Of a DNA stretch of 39,346 bases, positions 15,291 through 24,256 are shown piece after piece. Below the pieces are notes generated by a model. That model had not been told where the DNA came from. It saw only the letters and a program-made list of their open reading frames with translations, and did not search any database. A program made the translations under genes and the position numbers. This DNA is from an uncultured Verrucomicrobia subdivision 3 bacterium (GTDB lineage Bacteria > Verrucomicrobiota > Verrucomicrobiae > Limisphaerales > UBA11358). Within the stretch, counting starts at the first letter, position 1. Each line of letters begins with the position of its first letter. Location of the stretch: assembly GCA_903847285.1 (NCBI GenBank), contig CAINDH010000280.1, positions 1 to 39,346 on the forward strand, read 5' to 3'.

Positions 15291-16489
15291 TGAAATTGCT
15301 CGTCTTCGCCCACACGCCGCCGCCGCACCATGGCCAGAGCTACATGGTGCAGCTGATGCTGGAGGGCTTCGGTGGCGATGTGCGTCGCAAAAATTCCACC
15401 ACTCTGCCCGCGCTTGGTATCGAGTGCTACCACGTCAACGCCCGCTTCTCTCGCGGCCTCGCGGACATCGGCGAATTTCAGGGCGCAAAAATTTTTCTTA
15501 TCTTCTGGTTCTGCCTGCAGGCGGCGTGGCTGCGCTTGCGTTATGGCGTAAAAAATTTTTATTACGTTCCCGCACCCGGCAAGCGAGTCGCGCTGTATCG
15601 CGACTGGCTCATCATGTTCCTCTGCCGCCCGCTGTTCAAAACCGTCATCCTTCACTGGCATGCCGCCGGTCTCGCCAAATGGTTGGAGACAGAAACCACG
15701 ATTGGTTCACGCGCTACCACCTGGCGCTGCTTTCGTCCGGTGGATTTGAGTATCGTGCTTTCACGCTACAATTTTGCCGACGCCGAAAAGCTGCTCTCGC
15801 ACAAAATCTGTGTGGTCAACAACGGCATCCCCGACCCGTGTGCGGACTTTGAAACCTCAATCCGCCCAACCCGCCGCAATAGCTTTGCCGCCCGGCAGAA
15901 AATTTTTTCTGGCGAAAAAAACACCGCGCCACTCACGGTAAAAATTTTATTCCTCGCACATTGCACACGGGAGAAGGGCCTTTTCGCCTCAGCCGAGGCC
16001 GTGCTACGCGCCAACCGTTCACTCGCTGCGCTTTGCCTGCCGTTACGGCTGGAACTCGCCGCCGCCGGCAATTTTGTGACTAACGAGGAAAAGGCAGAGT
16101 TCGACCGTTTGTCGCAATCGACAGAGTTCGCCGCTGCTGTGCGGCACGTCGGCTTCGTCAGCGGTGAGCGCAAAACGGCACTCTACCGTGAGGCCGACCT
16201 GTTTCTTTTCCCCACGCAATACCTTGGCGAAAACCAGCCGGTGAATTTGATTGAAGCGATGGCGTTTGGCCTGCCAATTATCAGCACGCGCTGGCGGTCT
16301 TTGCCGGAAATGCTCCCGCGAAATTATTCGGGACTGGTGGCAGATCAAAATCCTGCCGAAATCGCCGCCTCCATTTTGAAAGTGCTCGCAGAAGAAAACG
16401 GTGAGCAGATGCGGGCGCATTTCACCGAACATTTCACGCTGGAACGCCATCTCGCGGACCTCGCCGCCGCCATCCGCAGCGTGGAATAG
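15290..16489 (+). CDS. GT-B glycosyltransferase (GT4-like)
   Basis: A 399-residue GT-B enzyme, probably adding a sugar to the growing polysaccharide repeat unit in the cytoplasm. The N-terminus MKLLVFAHTPPPHHGQS is the typical first strand and loop. The C-terminal donor-binding half holds the EX7E motif (ENQPVNLIE) followed by AMAFGLPIISTRW. The ATG at 15290 was chosen because it begins the Rossmann strand; the open frame runs further upstream only through the intergenic repeat and the WecG-like gene. No Shine-Dalgarno is visible. It is the first plus-strand gene of the locus and is separated from the remaining glycosyltransferases by nadE. Confidence 0.9.
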   Translation: MKLLVFAHTPPPHHGQSYMVQLMLEGFGGDVRRKNSTTLPALGIECYHVNARFSRGLADIGEFQGAKIFLIFWFCLQAAWLRLRYGVKNFYYVPAPGKRVALYRDWLIMFLCRPLFKTVILHWHAAGLAKWLETETTIGSRATTWRCFRPVDLSIVLSRYNFADAEKLLSHKICVVNNGIPDPCADFETSIRPTRRNSFAARQKIFSGEKNTAPLTVKILFLAHCTREKGLFASAEAVLRANRSLAALCLPLRLELAAAGNFVTNEEKAEFDRLSQSTEFAAAVRHVGFVSGERKTALYREADLFLFPTQYLGENQPVNLIEAMAFGLPIISTRWRSLPEMLPRNYSGLVADQNPAEIAASILKVLAEENGEQMRAHFTEHFTLERHLADLAAAIRSVE

Positions 16490-16490
16490 G

Positions 16491-16520
16491 TTTACGATTG
16501 GCAATTTACGATTTACGATT
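16491..16520. repeat. TTTACGATT repeat upstream of nadE
   Basis: Three TTTACGATT copies lie within 30 bases (starting at 16491, 16505 and 16512). This is the motif found in the divergent element at 15211-15290. The gap between the GT-B stop and the nadE start also ends in AATCGCAAATG, similar to the CGCAAATCCGAAATG that ends the first element. Confidence 0.65.
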
Positions 16521-16561
16521 CCGTTCTAAATCGCGGCGGATGTTTAAACCGCTAATCGCAA

Positions 16562-18214
16562 ATGAAACTAGGCCTGCTTCAACTCAACCCGACCGTTGGC
16601 GACTTCACCGCCAATCGCGAGAAACTTGTCGCCGCCTACGCGCAGGCTGTGGCGAGCGGCGCGGAGTTCGTGCTCGCTCCGGAATTATTTCTCTGCGGCT
16701 ACCCGCCACGCGACCTGCTGTTGCGCGATGATTTTGTGGAGGCCAACCTTACCGCCCTCGCGGAAACCGCCGGACAAATCGGCGCAGTTCCGCTTTGCGT
16801 CGGATTTGTAGATCGCAATTCCGAGCGTCCCGGCCGCGCGCTTCGCAATTCCGCCGCCGTCTTGCAGCACGGCAAAATCATCTGGCGCACGACGAAAAGT
16901 TTATTGCCGACTTACGACGTGTTTGACGAAGACCGCTATTTTGAACCGGCCAAGACCGTCACGCCCCTTGAGTTCAACGGACACAAGCTCGGCATCACCA
17001 TCTGCGAGGATATCTGGAACGACGAGGATTTTTGGCCCGACCGCCTGTATCGCCGCGACCCGGTCCGTGAACTGATTTTGCAGGGCGCGGAAATGATTTT
17101 AAATCTGTCCGCCTCGCCATGGTGCGATGGCAAGGAGCGCACGCGGCTGGAGATGCTGCGCCGCGTGGCGCGCGATGAAAAAATCCCGCTCGCGCAGGTC
17201 AACGCCATCGGCGCAAATGATGAATTAATTTTCGACGGCCACAGCGTCGCGCTCGATGCCCACGGCGAAGTGTTGGCAATGGGCGACGGGTTTAAAGAAG
17301 ACATTTTGGTGGTGGACCTAGGGAAAAGCGGAAAGCGGAAAGCGGAAAGCGGAAACGAATTTCCTGCGCGCGAAGAACTTTTATTTTCTGCGCTCTCGCT
17401 TGGTATCCGCGATTACGTTCGCAAATGCGGTTTCAAATCCGTGTTACTCGGCTTGAGCGGCGGGATTGATTCCGCGCTCATTGCCGTCCTCGCGGCAGAT
17501 GCGCTCGGCGCGGAAAACGTCTGGGGCGTGGCCATGCCTGCACGCTATTCAAGCGAAGGCAGTTTGACGGACGCGGCGCAGCTCGCCAAAAATCTCGGTC
17601 TCCGTTACGACGTTTTGCCGATTGAACCCGCGTTCAAATCTGTCGAGTCGCAGCTGCAAAAAGTTTTTGCGGGAACCAAACCGAACGCGGCGGAGGAAAA
17701 CATCCAATCGCGACTGCGCGGTGTGACGTTGATGGCGCTCTCGAATAAATTCGGCGGGCTGGTGCTCACGACCGGGAACAAGTCTGAGATGGCTGTCGGC
17801 TATTGCACGCTTTACGGCGACATGAACGGCGCGCTGGCACCCATCGCCGACGTGTTGAAAACAGACGTTTACAAAATCGCCAAATGGGTGAACCGCGGAA
17901 AAGAAATTATACCGTCTGATTCCATCACCAAGCCGCCAAGCGCGGAGCTGCGGCCCGGCCAGAAAGATCAGGATTCGCTGCCGCCCTACGAAATTCTCGA
18001 CGCCATCCTCGATCTCTACGTCGTGAAAAATTTGGGCAAGGCGGAAATCATTTCGAGCGGATTCGACGCGGCGGTGGTCAATGATGTCGTGAACAAGATC
18101 AATTTCAGCGAATACAAACGTCGGCAGGCCGCACCCGGCCTGAAAGTTTCCCCGCGCGCGTTCGGGATGGGCCGGCGGATTCCCGTGGCGCAGCGGTTCA
18201 AGACGAAGGTTTGA
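16562..18214 (+). CDS. nadE: Glutamine-dependent NAD+ synthetase
   Basis: A 550-residue two-domain enzyme that makes NAD+ from deamido-NAD+, ATP and glutamine. The N-terminal nitrilase-type glutaminase has the triad E41 (APELF), K112 (TTKSLLPTY) and C148 (ITICEDIW). The C-terminal synthetase has the ATP pyrophosphatase loop SGGIDS (299-304), followed by GNKSEMAVGYCTLYGDMNG and KPPSAELRPGQKDQDSLPPY. Length is usual for the single-chain bacterial form. The linker between domains (about 253-266) is encoded by a 7-bp tandem repeat and is probably not conserved. It is a housekeeping gene within a polysaccharide locus, with no obvious functional tie to its neighbours. Confidence 0.96.
   Translation: MKLGLLQLNPTVGDFTANREKLVAAYAQAVASGAEFVLAPELFLCGYPPRDLLLRDDFVEANLTALAETAGQIGAVPLCVGFVDRNSERPGRALRNSAAVLQHGKIIWRTTKSLLPTYDVFDEDRYFEPAKTVTPLEFNGHKLGITICEDIWNDEDFWPDRLYRRDPVRELILQGAEMILNLSASPWCDGKERTRLEMLRRVARDEKIPLAQVNAIGANDELIFDGHSVALDAHGEVLAMGDGFKEDILVVDLGKSGKRKAESGNEFPAREELLFSALSLGIRDYVRKCGFKSVLLGLSGGIDSALIAVLAADALGAENVWGVAMPARYSSEGSLTDAAQLAKNLGLRYDVLPIEPAFKSVESQLQKVFAGTKPNAAEENIQSRLRGVTLMALSNKFGGLVLTTGNKSEMAVGYCTLYGDMNGALAPIADVLKTDVYKIAKWVNRGKEIIPSDSITKPPSAELRPGQKDQDSLPPYEILDAILDLYVVKNLGKAEIISSGFDAAVVNDVVNKINFSEYKRRQAAPGLKVSPRAFGMGRRIPVAQRFKTKV
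17324..17357 (+). repeat. 7-bp GAAAGCG tandem repeat inside nadE
   Basis: About four consecutive GAAAGCG units, with one imperfect unit at each end, encode a Lys/Ser/Gly/Glu-rich linker (GKSGKRKAESGNE) between the glutaminase and synthetase domains. Seven bases is not a multiple of three, so a gain or loss of one unit would shift the frame. Confidence 0.8.
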
Positions 18215-18297
18215 CAGTGCATAATTCTTTGACCAGTCTTGGCGGCGTTCGCGCCCGATAATCAAAAGGAAACAGAAACAATTTTGCCGAAAACGAC

Positions 18298-19134
18298 ATG
18301 AAGTTTTCCATCATCACGCCCAGCTTCCGCAACTCTGCGTGGCTCAAGCTGTGTATCGCCTCCGTGGCTGACCAGCAGGGCGTCACACTCGAACACATCG
18401 TGCAGGATTCTTGTTCGGATGACGGCACGGGCGACTGGCTGCCACAGGATTCCCGCGTCCAAGCCTTCATCGAAAAAGATTCCGGGATGTATGATGCCGT
18501 GAACCGGGGCTACCGCCGCGCCTCTGGCGACATCCTGGCGTATCTGAACTGCGATGAGCAATACCTGCCCGGCGCGCTGAAGGCCGTGGAAGAATTCTTT
18601 GAGAGAAATCCCAGCGTTGAAGTCCTCCTCGCTGGCAGCATCGTAGCCGACGGCGATGGAAAATATATCTGTCACCGCCACGCGCTGGTGCCCAGCCCGA
18701 ACCACGTCTGGTATCGCTTTTCCGCCCTGACCAGCAGCATCTTCATCCGGCGCAAAGTCATCACCGAACGGCAGATTTTCTTCGACACCAAATGGCGCGA
18801 CCTTGGCGACTTTCATTGGATGCTGGCATTGATGAAAGCCGGCGTCCCAATGGCGGTTTCCGACACTTTCACATCTGTGTTTGCGGACACCGGCGACAAC
18901 ATGAACCTCAAGCCAAACGCCATCCGCGAAAAAAATGAAACGGCGAAAATGATTCCCGGCTGGGTGAACCTGCTCAAGCCGCTCTGGATTTTGCAGCACC
19001 GGTTGCGCCGGCTGAGTCGCGGCCATTTCCGCCTTCAGGCCACGAGCTACGCAATCTATACCAAGGCCAACCCGGCTCAGCGCGTCACGATCGACGTGCC
19101 CCAGCCAACCGCGGTGTGGTGGAACCGCATCTGA
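18298..19134 (+). CDS. Family 2 glycosyltransferase
   Basis: A 278-residue GT-A fold enzyme. The N-terminus FSIITPSFRNSAWL starts the nucleotide-sugar domain. EKDSGMYDAVNRG and the metal-binding region AYLNCDEQY follow the pattern of polysaccharide GT2 enzymes of the colanic-acid WcaA type, and GDFHWML is near the acceptor site. No membrane helix is obvious. It lies six bases before the next glycosyltransferase gene, so the two are probably co-transcribed. The sugar is unknown. Confidence 0.92.
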   Translation: MKFSIITPSFRNSAWLKLCIASVADQQGVTLEHIVQDSCSDDGTGDWLPQDSRVQAFIEKDSGMYDAVNRGYRRASGDILAYLNCDEQYLPGALKAVEEFFERNPSVEVLLAGSIVADGDGKYICHRHALVPSPNHVWYRFSALTSSIFIRRKVITERQIFFDTKWRDLGDFHWMLALMKAGVPMAVSDTFTSVFADTGDNMNLKPNAIREKNETAKMIPGWVNLLKPLWILQHRLRRLSRGHFRLQATSYAIYTKANPAQRVTIDVPQPTAVWWNRI

Positions 19135-19140
19135 CGCGGC

Positions 19141-20385
19141 ATGAAAGTCCTGCTCTCGACTTATTCCTGTTTTCCCTGCCAGACCTCCGAGCCGGGCAAC
19201 GCGTGGCGCGCCATCAACGAGGCACTCAAGGAACACGAAGTCTGGGCAGTCATCGCCGACGCGCACCGCTACCGCGAACTCACCGAGCCGGTGCTGCAAA
19301 AAAATCCGCTGCCGAATTTTCATCCCATCTTCCAACGGCTGCCATCCGCGTATCAATGGATGAGCGACAGCCCCAAGACGACGGCCATTTATTATCACCT
19401 CTGGCAGGAAGGCCTACGCCGCACTGTGCGCGACCTGCATCAGCAAGTGAAATTTGACCTCGTCCACCACGTCACCTATGGCCGCTACTGGACCCCGAGC
19501 GGACTACGGGAATTAAATCTGCCGTTCATCTGGGGGCCCGTCGGCGCCGCCGAAACGCCGCCGCGCGAATTTGTTGCCGAACTGCCGTTGAAAAATCGTT
19601 TCACCGAAGCCGCGCGCGATGCGGCTCGGTATTTTTGCGAGAAAACTTCCGCACTCCGCAACACCGCCGCCGCCGCGACCATCGCAATCGGCGTGACGCG
19701 CGAAAGTTGCGACGCGCTGAAACGCCTTGGCGCACGGCGCGTCGAACAGATGCCGCAAATCGCGCTCACGGACGCCGACCTCGCGCAATTTGCCGCTTTG
19801 CCCGCACCACCGCCCGGCCCGCTCCGCGCAATTTGCATCGGCCGGCACGTTCACTGGAAAGGATTTTATCTCGCCATCCGCGCCTTCGCCCAGTTCGCCA
19901 AAAATAATTCCGAAGCCGAACTCTGGATCGTGAACGACGGCCCGTTCCGCGGTGAACTGGAAAAGGCCGCCGCGCAAACCGGCGTCAGCTCCCGCGTAAA
20001 ATTTTTCGGCACGCTGCCGAAGTATTCCGACGTTTTGGAAAAGCTCGGCCAATCGCACGTCCTGTTGCACCCAGCGTTGCACGAAGCCTTTGGTAACGTC
20101 TGCGCCGAAGCGATGGCCGCTGGACGCCCCGTCGGCTGCCTCGACATCGGTGGCCCCGCCTCGCAAATCACACCGGAGACAGGTTTCGCCGCACCCGCCA
20201 CGAACCCAACCGAGGCCGTGGCTGCGCTCGCAAAATTTCTAGAGCGCATCGACCGCGACCGAGCGTTGCTGGCGCGGATGTCCGCGGCCGCGCAAATTCA
20301 TGCGCGGGAACATTTTTCAATGAACGTGATCAACGCGCGGATGAAAACATTTTACGCCGAAGCCGTGGCCGAGCATCGTGCATAA
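19141..20385 (+). CDS. GT-B glycosyltransferase (GT4 family)
   Basis: A 414-residue GT-B enzyme. The N-terminal half starts MKVLLSTYSCFPC and includes HVTYGRYWTPSGL and IWGPVGAAETPP. The C-terminal half has AICIGRHVHWKGF and the EX7E motif EAFGNVCAE, followed by AMAAGRPVGCLDIGG. These fit retaining GT4 enzymes of polysaccharide assembly. The start is six bases after the preceding GT2 stop. The next gene follows after 85 bases with no clear terminator. Confidence 0.93.
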   Translation: MKVLLSTYSCFPCQTSEPGNAWRAINEALKEHEVWAVIADAHRYRELTEPVLQKNPLPNFHPIFQRLPSAYQWMSDSPKTTAIYYHLWQEGLRRTVRDLHQQVKFDLVHHVTYGRYWTPSGLRELNLPFIWGPVGAAETPPREFVAELPLKNRFTEAARDAARYFCEKTSALRNTAAAATIAIGVTRESCDALKRLGARRVEQMPQIALTDADLAQFAALPAPPPGPLRAICIGRHVHWKGFYLAIRAFAQFAKNNSEAELWIVNDGPFRGELEKAAAQTGVSSRVKFFGTLPKYSDVLEKLGQSHVLLHPALHEAFGNVCAEAMAAGRPVGCLDIGGPASQITPETGFAAPATNPTEAVAALAKFLERIDRDRALLARMSAAAQIHAREHFSMNVINARMKTFYAEAVAEHRA

Positions 20386-20470
20386 ACTTGAATTAGGGTT
20401 GCGGCCATCAAGTCAGACTGATCTCAGATAGCGTGCGCTCCGCTGGAAAAGATTTCCGACCTGTTTTTTA

Positions 20471-21244
20471 ATGGCTGGCGGCAGCGAAATCATGCTGGCA
20501 AACTATTTCCCGATGAGTGACGCAGCGAATTACAACGCGTATTGGCAGAGCGGAACGCACACCACCAAAGAGTGGCAGCCGGAATATTTCAAAAAACATT
20601 TCGGCGTGCTCGGCGGTCGGCGGCGGGTCTTGGACTACGGTTGCGGCATGGGGTTCGGCTACCAACGCCACTTGGTCGGGTGTGTGAATAAATACGTTGG
20701 CGCGGACATTTCTGACGTGGCCGTGGATGCCGCTATCCAACGCGGCTTGGAAGCCGTCCGCATCGCGGAAAACAGCACCGTGCCGTTGATCGAGAATTCC
20801 TTTGATGGCGCCGTTTGCTCGGAAGTTTTTGAACATTTGTGGGATCCCTTGGCCGCCGCGCGCGAACTACACCGCGTGCTTGAGCCTGGTGGCGTGCTGG
20901 TGGCAAGCGTTCCCAATTTTGGTTACCATCCTTGGCGACTCATGGCGTTGCTGCGCGCACAAGTTCCCATGGAGGCAGATATCAATCGCTTTCGCGGCGT
21001 GCACATCCGGTTTTTTAGTTTGTATATGTTCCGCCGACTGCTGCTGGAAGCGGGCTTCAAAGATGTGCAAGTCCGCGGCTGGTGCAACTCCAGTATCTTT
21101 GACGCGTTCTGGTGCGCGGGACCGTATTCAAAGATTGCCTACTGGTGTCACGATCACGTTCCGCGTCCGTTGCATCTGCCGATTCTGGGCCGCTGCTTCC
21201 CCTCGGTTTTTTCCGAACGTCTGATCGCGTTTGCCACCAAATGA
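20471..21244 (+). CDS. Class I SAM-dependent methyltransferase
   Basis: A 257-residue protein with motif I VLDYGCGMGFGY (residues 53-64), an acidic motif II region (VGADIS) and the post-motif FDGAVCSEVFEHLWDP with ELHRVLEPGGVLVASVPNFG, as in Methyltransf_11/UbiE-like enzymes. In this setting it probably methylates a sugar or a lipid-linked glycan intermediate; this is inference. Two later in-frame ATGs (20492, 20513) are possible starts, as there is no strong ribosome-binding site before any of them. Its stop overlaps the next glycosyltransferase start (ATGA). Confidence 0.88.
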   Translation: MAGGSEIMLANYFPMSDAANYNAYWQSGTHTTKEWQPEYFKKHFGVLGGRRRVLDYGCGMGFGYQRHLVGCVNKYVGADISDVAVDAAIQRGLEAVRIAENSTVPLIENSFDGAVCSEVFEHLWDPLAAARELHRVLEPGGVLVASVPNFGYHPWRLMALLRAQVPMEADINRFRGVHIRFFSLYMFRRLLLEAGFKDVQVRGWCNSSIFDAFWCAGPYSKIAYWCHDHVPRPLHLPILGRCFPSVFSERLIAFATK

Positions 21245-22158
21245 GTCACGGGACAAAAATCGCCCTGATCGCCACTGTTTTTAACGAGGCCGACAATCTT
21301 TCACGCTGGTGGAATTGCCTCATGCAGCAGACGGTTTTGCCGGATGAAATTGTCATCGTGGACGGCGGCTCGCGCGACCAGACTTGGGAAATTCTCCAAC
21401 AACTTGCCAAGCAATCGCGCGTGCCGGTGAAACTGGAGCAGCGCCGTTGCAACATCGCTGGCGGCCGCAACCGGGCGATTGCGCTGACGGATGCGGACAT
21501 CATCGCCGCCACCGATGCGGGCAGTTTTCCCGAGCCAGAATGGTTTGCCGAAATCACGCGACCGCTGCGGGAAGATGAAAAACTGGATGTGACCGGCGGA
21601 CTGAACGTGTCCAACGACACCTCACCATTTCAAAATTTTCTCGCGCAACTTGAGCCGCGCGTGGAGACGGGCGTGTCGAGCGATGGCATTCATCCTTCGT
21701 CGCGCAACACGGCCTTCCGGCGTTCGGCGTGGGCAGATGTGGGCGGCTATCCTGAATGGCTTACGCTTGCGGGCGAGGATGCGTTGTTTACGCACGAGCT
21801 ACAAAAAATCGGGCGGATTTTTTTTTATAACCCCAAGGCCATTGTGCATTGGTCGATGCGCGAAACGGCGGCGGATTATTTCAAACTGCTTTATCGCAAT
21901 GCCTACGGCGCGGCGGAGGCGCAAATGTATTGGCCATATTTCCGGCAGCGTCTCATTATTTCGCTGTGTCCGCCGCTGCTGCTGCTATCGCGGCATCGCC
22001 TTCGGCATTTCAAATTCCGCTACCAGAAAAATTTTTCCAGCGCGCACGGCTGGGTGGCGGGAAAAATTTCCGGTCAGCGTCCGCCGCCGGGCTGGCGGCG
22101 CGTTGGTGGAATTTTATTAAGCCCGGAGGCGCTTCGCCATCACCACCATGAACGCTGA
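21241..22158 (+). CDS. Family 2 glycosyltransferase
   Basis: A 305-residue GT-A enzyme. It begins IALIATVFNEADNLSRWW, with VIVDGGSRDQT, the metal-binding ATDAGSFPEPEW and a later AGEDALFTHEL box, all standard for processive-type or single-addition GT2 enzymes. A hydrophobic segment around LIISLCPPLLLL may anchor it to the membrane. The start at 21241 was chosen because the ATG overlaps the methyltransferase stop as ATGA and begins the first strand; the longer open frame is a shadow of the upstream gene. It overlaps the next gene by 11 bases. Confidence 0.92.
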   Translation: MSHGTKIALIATVFNEADNLSRWWNCLMQQTVLPDEIVIVDGGSRDQTWEILQQLAKQSRVPVKLEQRRCNIAGGRNRAIALTDADIIAATDAGSFPEPEWFAEITRPLREDEKLDVTGGLNVSNDTSPFQNFLAQLEPRVETGVSSDGIHPSSRNTAFRRSAWADVGGYPEWLTLAGEDALFTHELQKIGRIFFYNPKAIVHWSMRETAADYFKLLYRNAYGAAEAQMYWPYFRQRLIISLCPPLLLLSRHRLRHFKFRYQKNFSSAHGWVAGKISGQRPPPGWRRVGGILLSPEALRHHHHER

Positions 22159-23308
22159 ATCGAAACCAAAAGTTTTGCTGGCCACGCCGGGTGCTTGGTA
22201 TCTCCGCCAGACGGCGAAAGCGTTTGAAACAAGATCGGCGCTGGCCGGGCTTTGGATTTCGGACAAAAATTCGACGGGCGTTTCCACCCAGCTCTATCGC
22301 CGTTGCTGGCCGTATCATCTGGCGATGACGCCATTCTACCGGGTTGCGCCGCAGATCTGGATCGAGCGCGCCAGTTATTTCAATCTTCCCTTCTGGCGGG
22401 CATGGTTTAATTCGCAAGCCTTGCCAACAGCCAACATCATCCACGCCACGATGGGCTTCGCCACCGAGCCTTTTGCCCGCGCCGAAAAGAGTGGCGCGCT
22501 GAAAGTCGTGGACTGCCCGAACAGCCATCCCACAACCTACTTCGGTCACTGGCAACGCGAGTGCGACCTCTGGTGCCCCGGCGAAAAAGTGCCGATCCCG
22601 CGCTGGATGTTCGCCCGCATGAACCGCGAACTGGCGCAGGCCGACGTGGTTTTGTGCCCGTCACTATTCGTCCGCGACACGATGCTGGCCAACGGCATCC
22701 CGGCGGAAAAATGTTTTGTCAACCCGTTCGGCGTGGACACTTCAGTTTTCAAGCCACGCATCGCCGTGCCGGAAAAACCCCGCTTCGTCACCGTCGGCAC
22801 CATCTGCCTCCGCAAAGGCCACCAGTATCTTTTCCGCGCGTTCGCCGAGGTTAAGAAAAAAATGCCCTCAGCTGAACTCGTATGCGTTGGCGACCTCAAG
22901 ACGGATTTCCGCCGCGAATGGCCGCAATGGAAAGATACCATTACCCACATCCCCAGCCTGCCCCACCAGCAACTTGCGGAACTGCTCGCCGGCTGCACAG
23001 CCTTCGTCATGCCCTCATTGGAGGAAGGCTTTGCGCGCGTGTTGTCTGAGGCGATGGCCGCCGGGCTGCCGCTCCTCGCCTCGTATGAGAGCGGCGCAAC
23101 GACCTTAGTGCAAGACGGCGTGGAAGGCTTCATCATACGCCCCCGCGAACCGCAGCACATTGCGGAAGCCATGCTCCGCGTCGCCACCGATCGCGTGCTG
23201 AACCAACGGATGGGCGAAGCTGCCCACAAAAAAGGCGCGGAGAAAAACACTTGGCAAGACTATGGCGACCGGCTGCTCGACGAATACAGTGCGCGTCTGG
23301 CCCGATGA
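22148..23308 (+). CDS. GT-B glycosyltransferase (GT4-like)
   Basis: A 386-residue GT-B enzyme. The donor-binding half contains FVTVGTICLRKGHQYL, the EX7E motif EGFARVLSE and AMAAGLPLLASYESG. The N-terminal half is diverged, with HATMGFATEPFA and the segment DCPNSHPTTYFGHW. It overlaps the preceding GT2 gene by 11 bases, which points to co-translation in the polysaccharide operon. Specificity is unknown. Confidence 0.92.
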   Translation: MNAESKPKVLLATPGAWYLRQTAKAFETRSALAGLWISDKNSTGVSTQLYRRCWPYHLAMTPFYRVAPQIWIERASYFNLPFWRAWFNSQALPTANIIHATMGFATEPFARAEKSGALKVVDCPNSHPTTYFGHWQRECDLWCPGEKVPIPRWMFARMNRELAQADVVLCPSLFVRDTMLANGIPAEKCFVNPFGVDTSVFKPRIAVPEKPRFVTVGTICLRKGHQYLFRAFAEVKKKMPSAELVCVGDLKTDFRREWPQWKDTITHIPSLPHQQLAELLAGCTAFVMPSLEEGFARVLSEAMAAGLPLLASYESGATTLVQDGVEGFIIRPREPQHIAEAMLRVATDRVLNQRMGEAAHKKGAEKNTWQDYGDRLLDEYSARLAR

Positions 23309-23443
23309 ATCAAATGAGCCGAACAAGCCTTCCCAGCCAGAATTTCATTGGCCACTCCACGCCACCCGGCGTAACCTTTGCCGCCAGACGTCAAAAATTA
23401 TGAACCTAATTTCGTCCGCAACTTTATTGTTTCAGTTCCGCGC

Positions 23444-24256
23444 ATGAATCCGCTTCCTTTCATCCGGGGCAAACTCCGCGAACGGCGCGCCGCCCGCGAA
23501 CGCGCCGCCCGCCGCGCGGGTTACACGGGCTCCGCTCCAGAAATTTCACGCGCCGACTGGGCACAAAGTTTGTCCGACCCCACGGCGTTTTACCTGCGCG
23601 CCGTTGAATTTTTTGACCGCAGCCTGCCGGAAGAATTTCGCGCCCACCGAAGTTATTTCACACAGAACGGGCGGGGCTTCGGCGAGGACGCGTTCCACAC
23701 GCAATGGTTTCTGCTCTTCCGCGAATTTCGTCCCAATAGTTTTCTGGAGATCGGCGTGTTTCGCGGACAAAGCTTGAGCCTCGCAGCGCTGTGCGCACGG
23801 CAGTTCAAACTCGACAGTTTTGTGCAAGGCATCTCGCCATTTTCATCCGCCGGCGACGCCGTTTCCAAATACGCGCGCGGCGTGGATTACCATACGGACA
23901 CACTGCAAAATTTTTCGCATTTTAATTTGCCCGCGCCTGCGCTGCTCAAGGCCTATTCCACGGACGCGGCGGCGGCGGCGCTGATCGCCTCACGCGCTTG
24001 GGACATCATCTACATTGACGGCAACCACGATTATGAAATCGCGAAGGCGGACTGGGAACTATGCACGCAACACGTCCGCCTCGGCGGCATCATCGTGCTG
24101 GACGACTCCGGCTTGAGCACCAAGTTTCAGCCGCCCGCATTCGCGACCGCCGGGCATCCCGGCCCGTCGCGTCTCGCCACTGAAATCAGCCGCGCGGCGT
24201 TCACAGAAATTTTACAGGTCGGCCACAACCGCGTCTTCCAGAAAAATTCCGCTTGA
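23444..24256 (+). CDS. Class I SAM methyltransferase (Methyltransf_24-like)
   Basis: A 270-residue protein. An Arg-rich N-terminus (about 10-26) is followed by motif I FLEIGVFRGQS and the family box IIYIDGNHDYEIAKADWEL with RLGGIIVLDD, typical of Methyltransf_24 enzymes that act on sugars or natural products. The start at 23444 was preferred to an ATG 66 bases upstream because that extension shows no family features, but neither has a clear ribosome-binding site. The stop overlaps the next gene (TTGA). Probably a glycan-modifying methyltransferase, by context only. Confidence 0.82.
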   Translation: MNPLPFIRGKLRERRAARERAARRAGYTGSAPEISRADWAQSLSDPTAFYLRAVEFFDRSLPEEFRAHRSYFTQNGRGFGEDAFHTQWFLLFREFRPNSFLEIGVFRGQSLSLAALCARQFKLDSFVQGISPFSSAGDAVSKYARGVDYHTDTLQNFSHFNLPAPALLKAYSTDAAAAALIASRAWDIIYIDGNHDYEIAKADWELCTQHVRLGGIIVLDDSGLSTKFQPPAFATAGHPGPSRLATEISRAAFTEILQVGHNRVFQKNSA

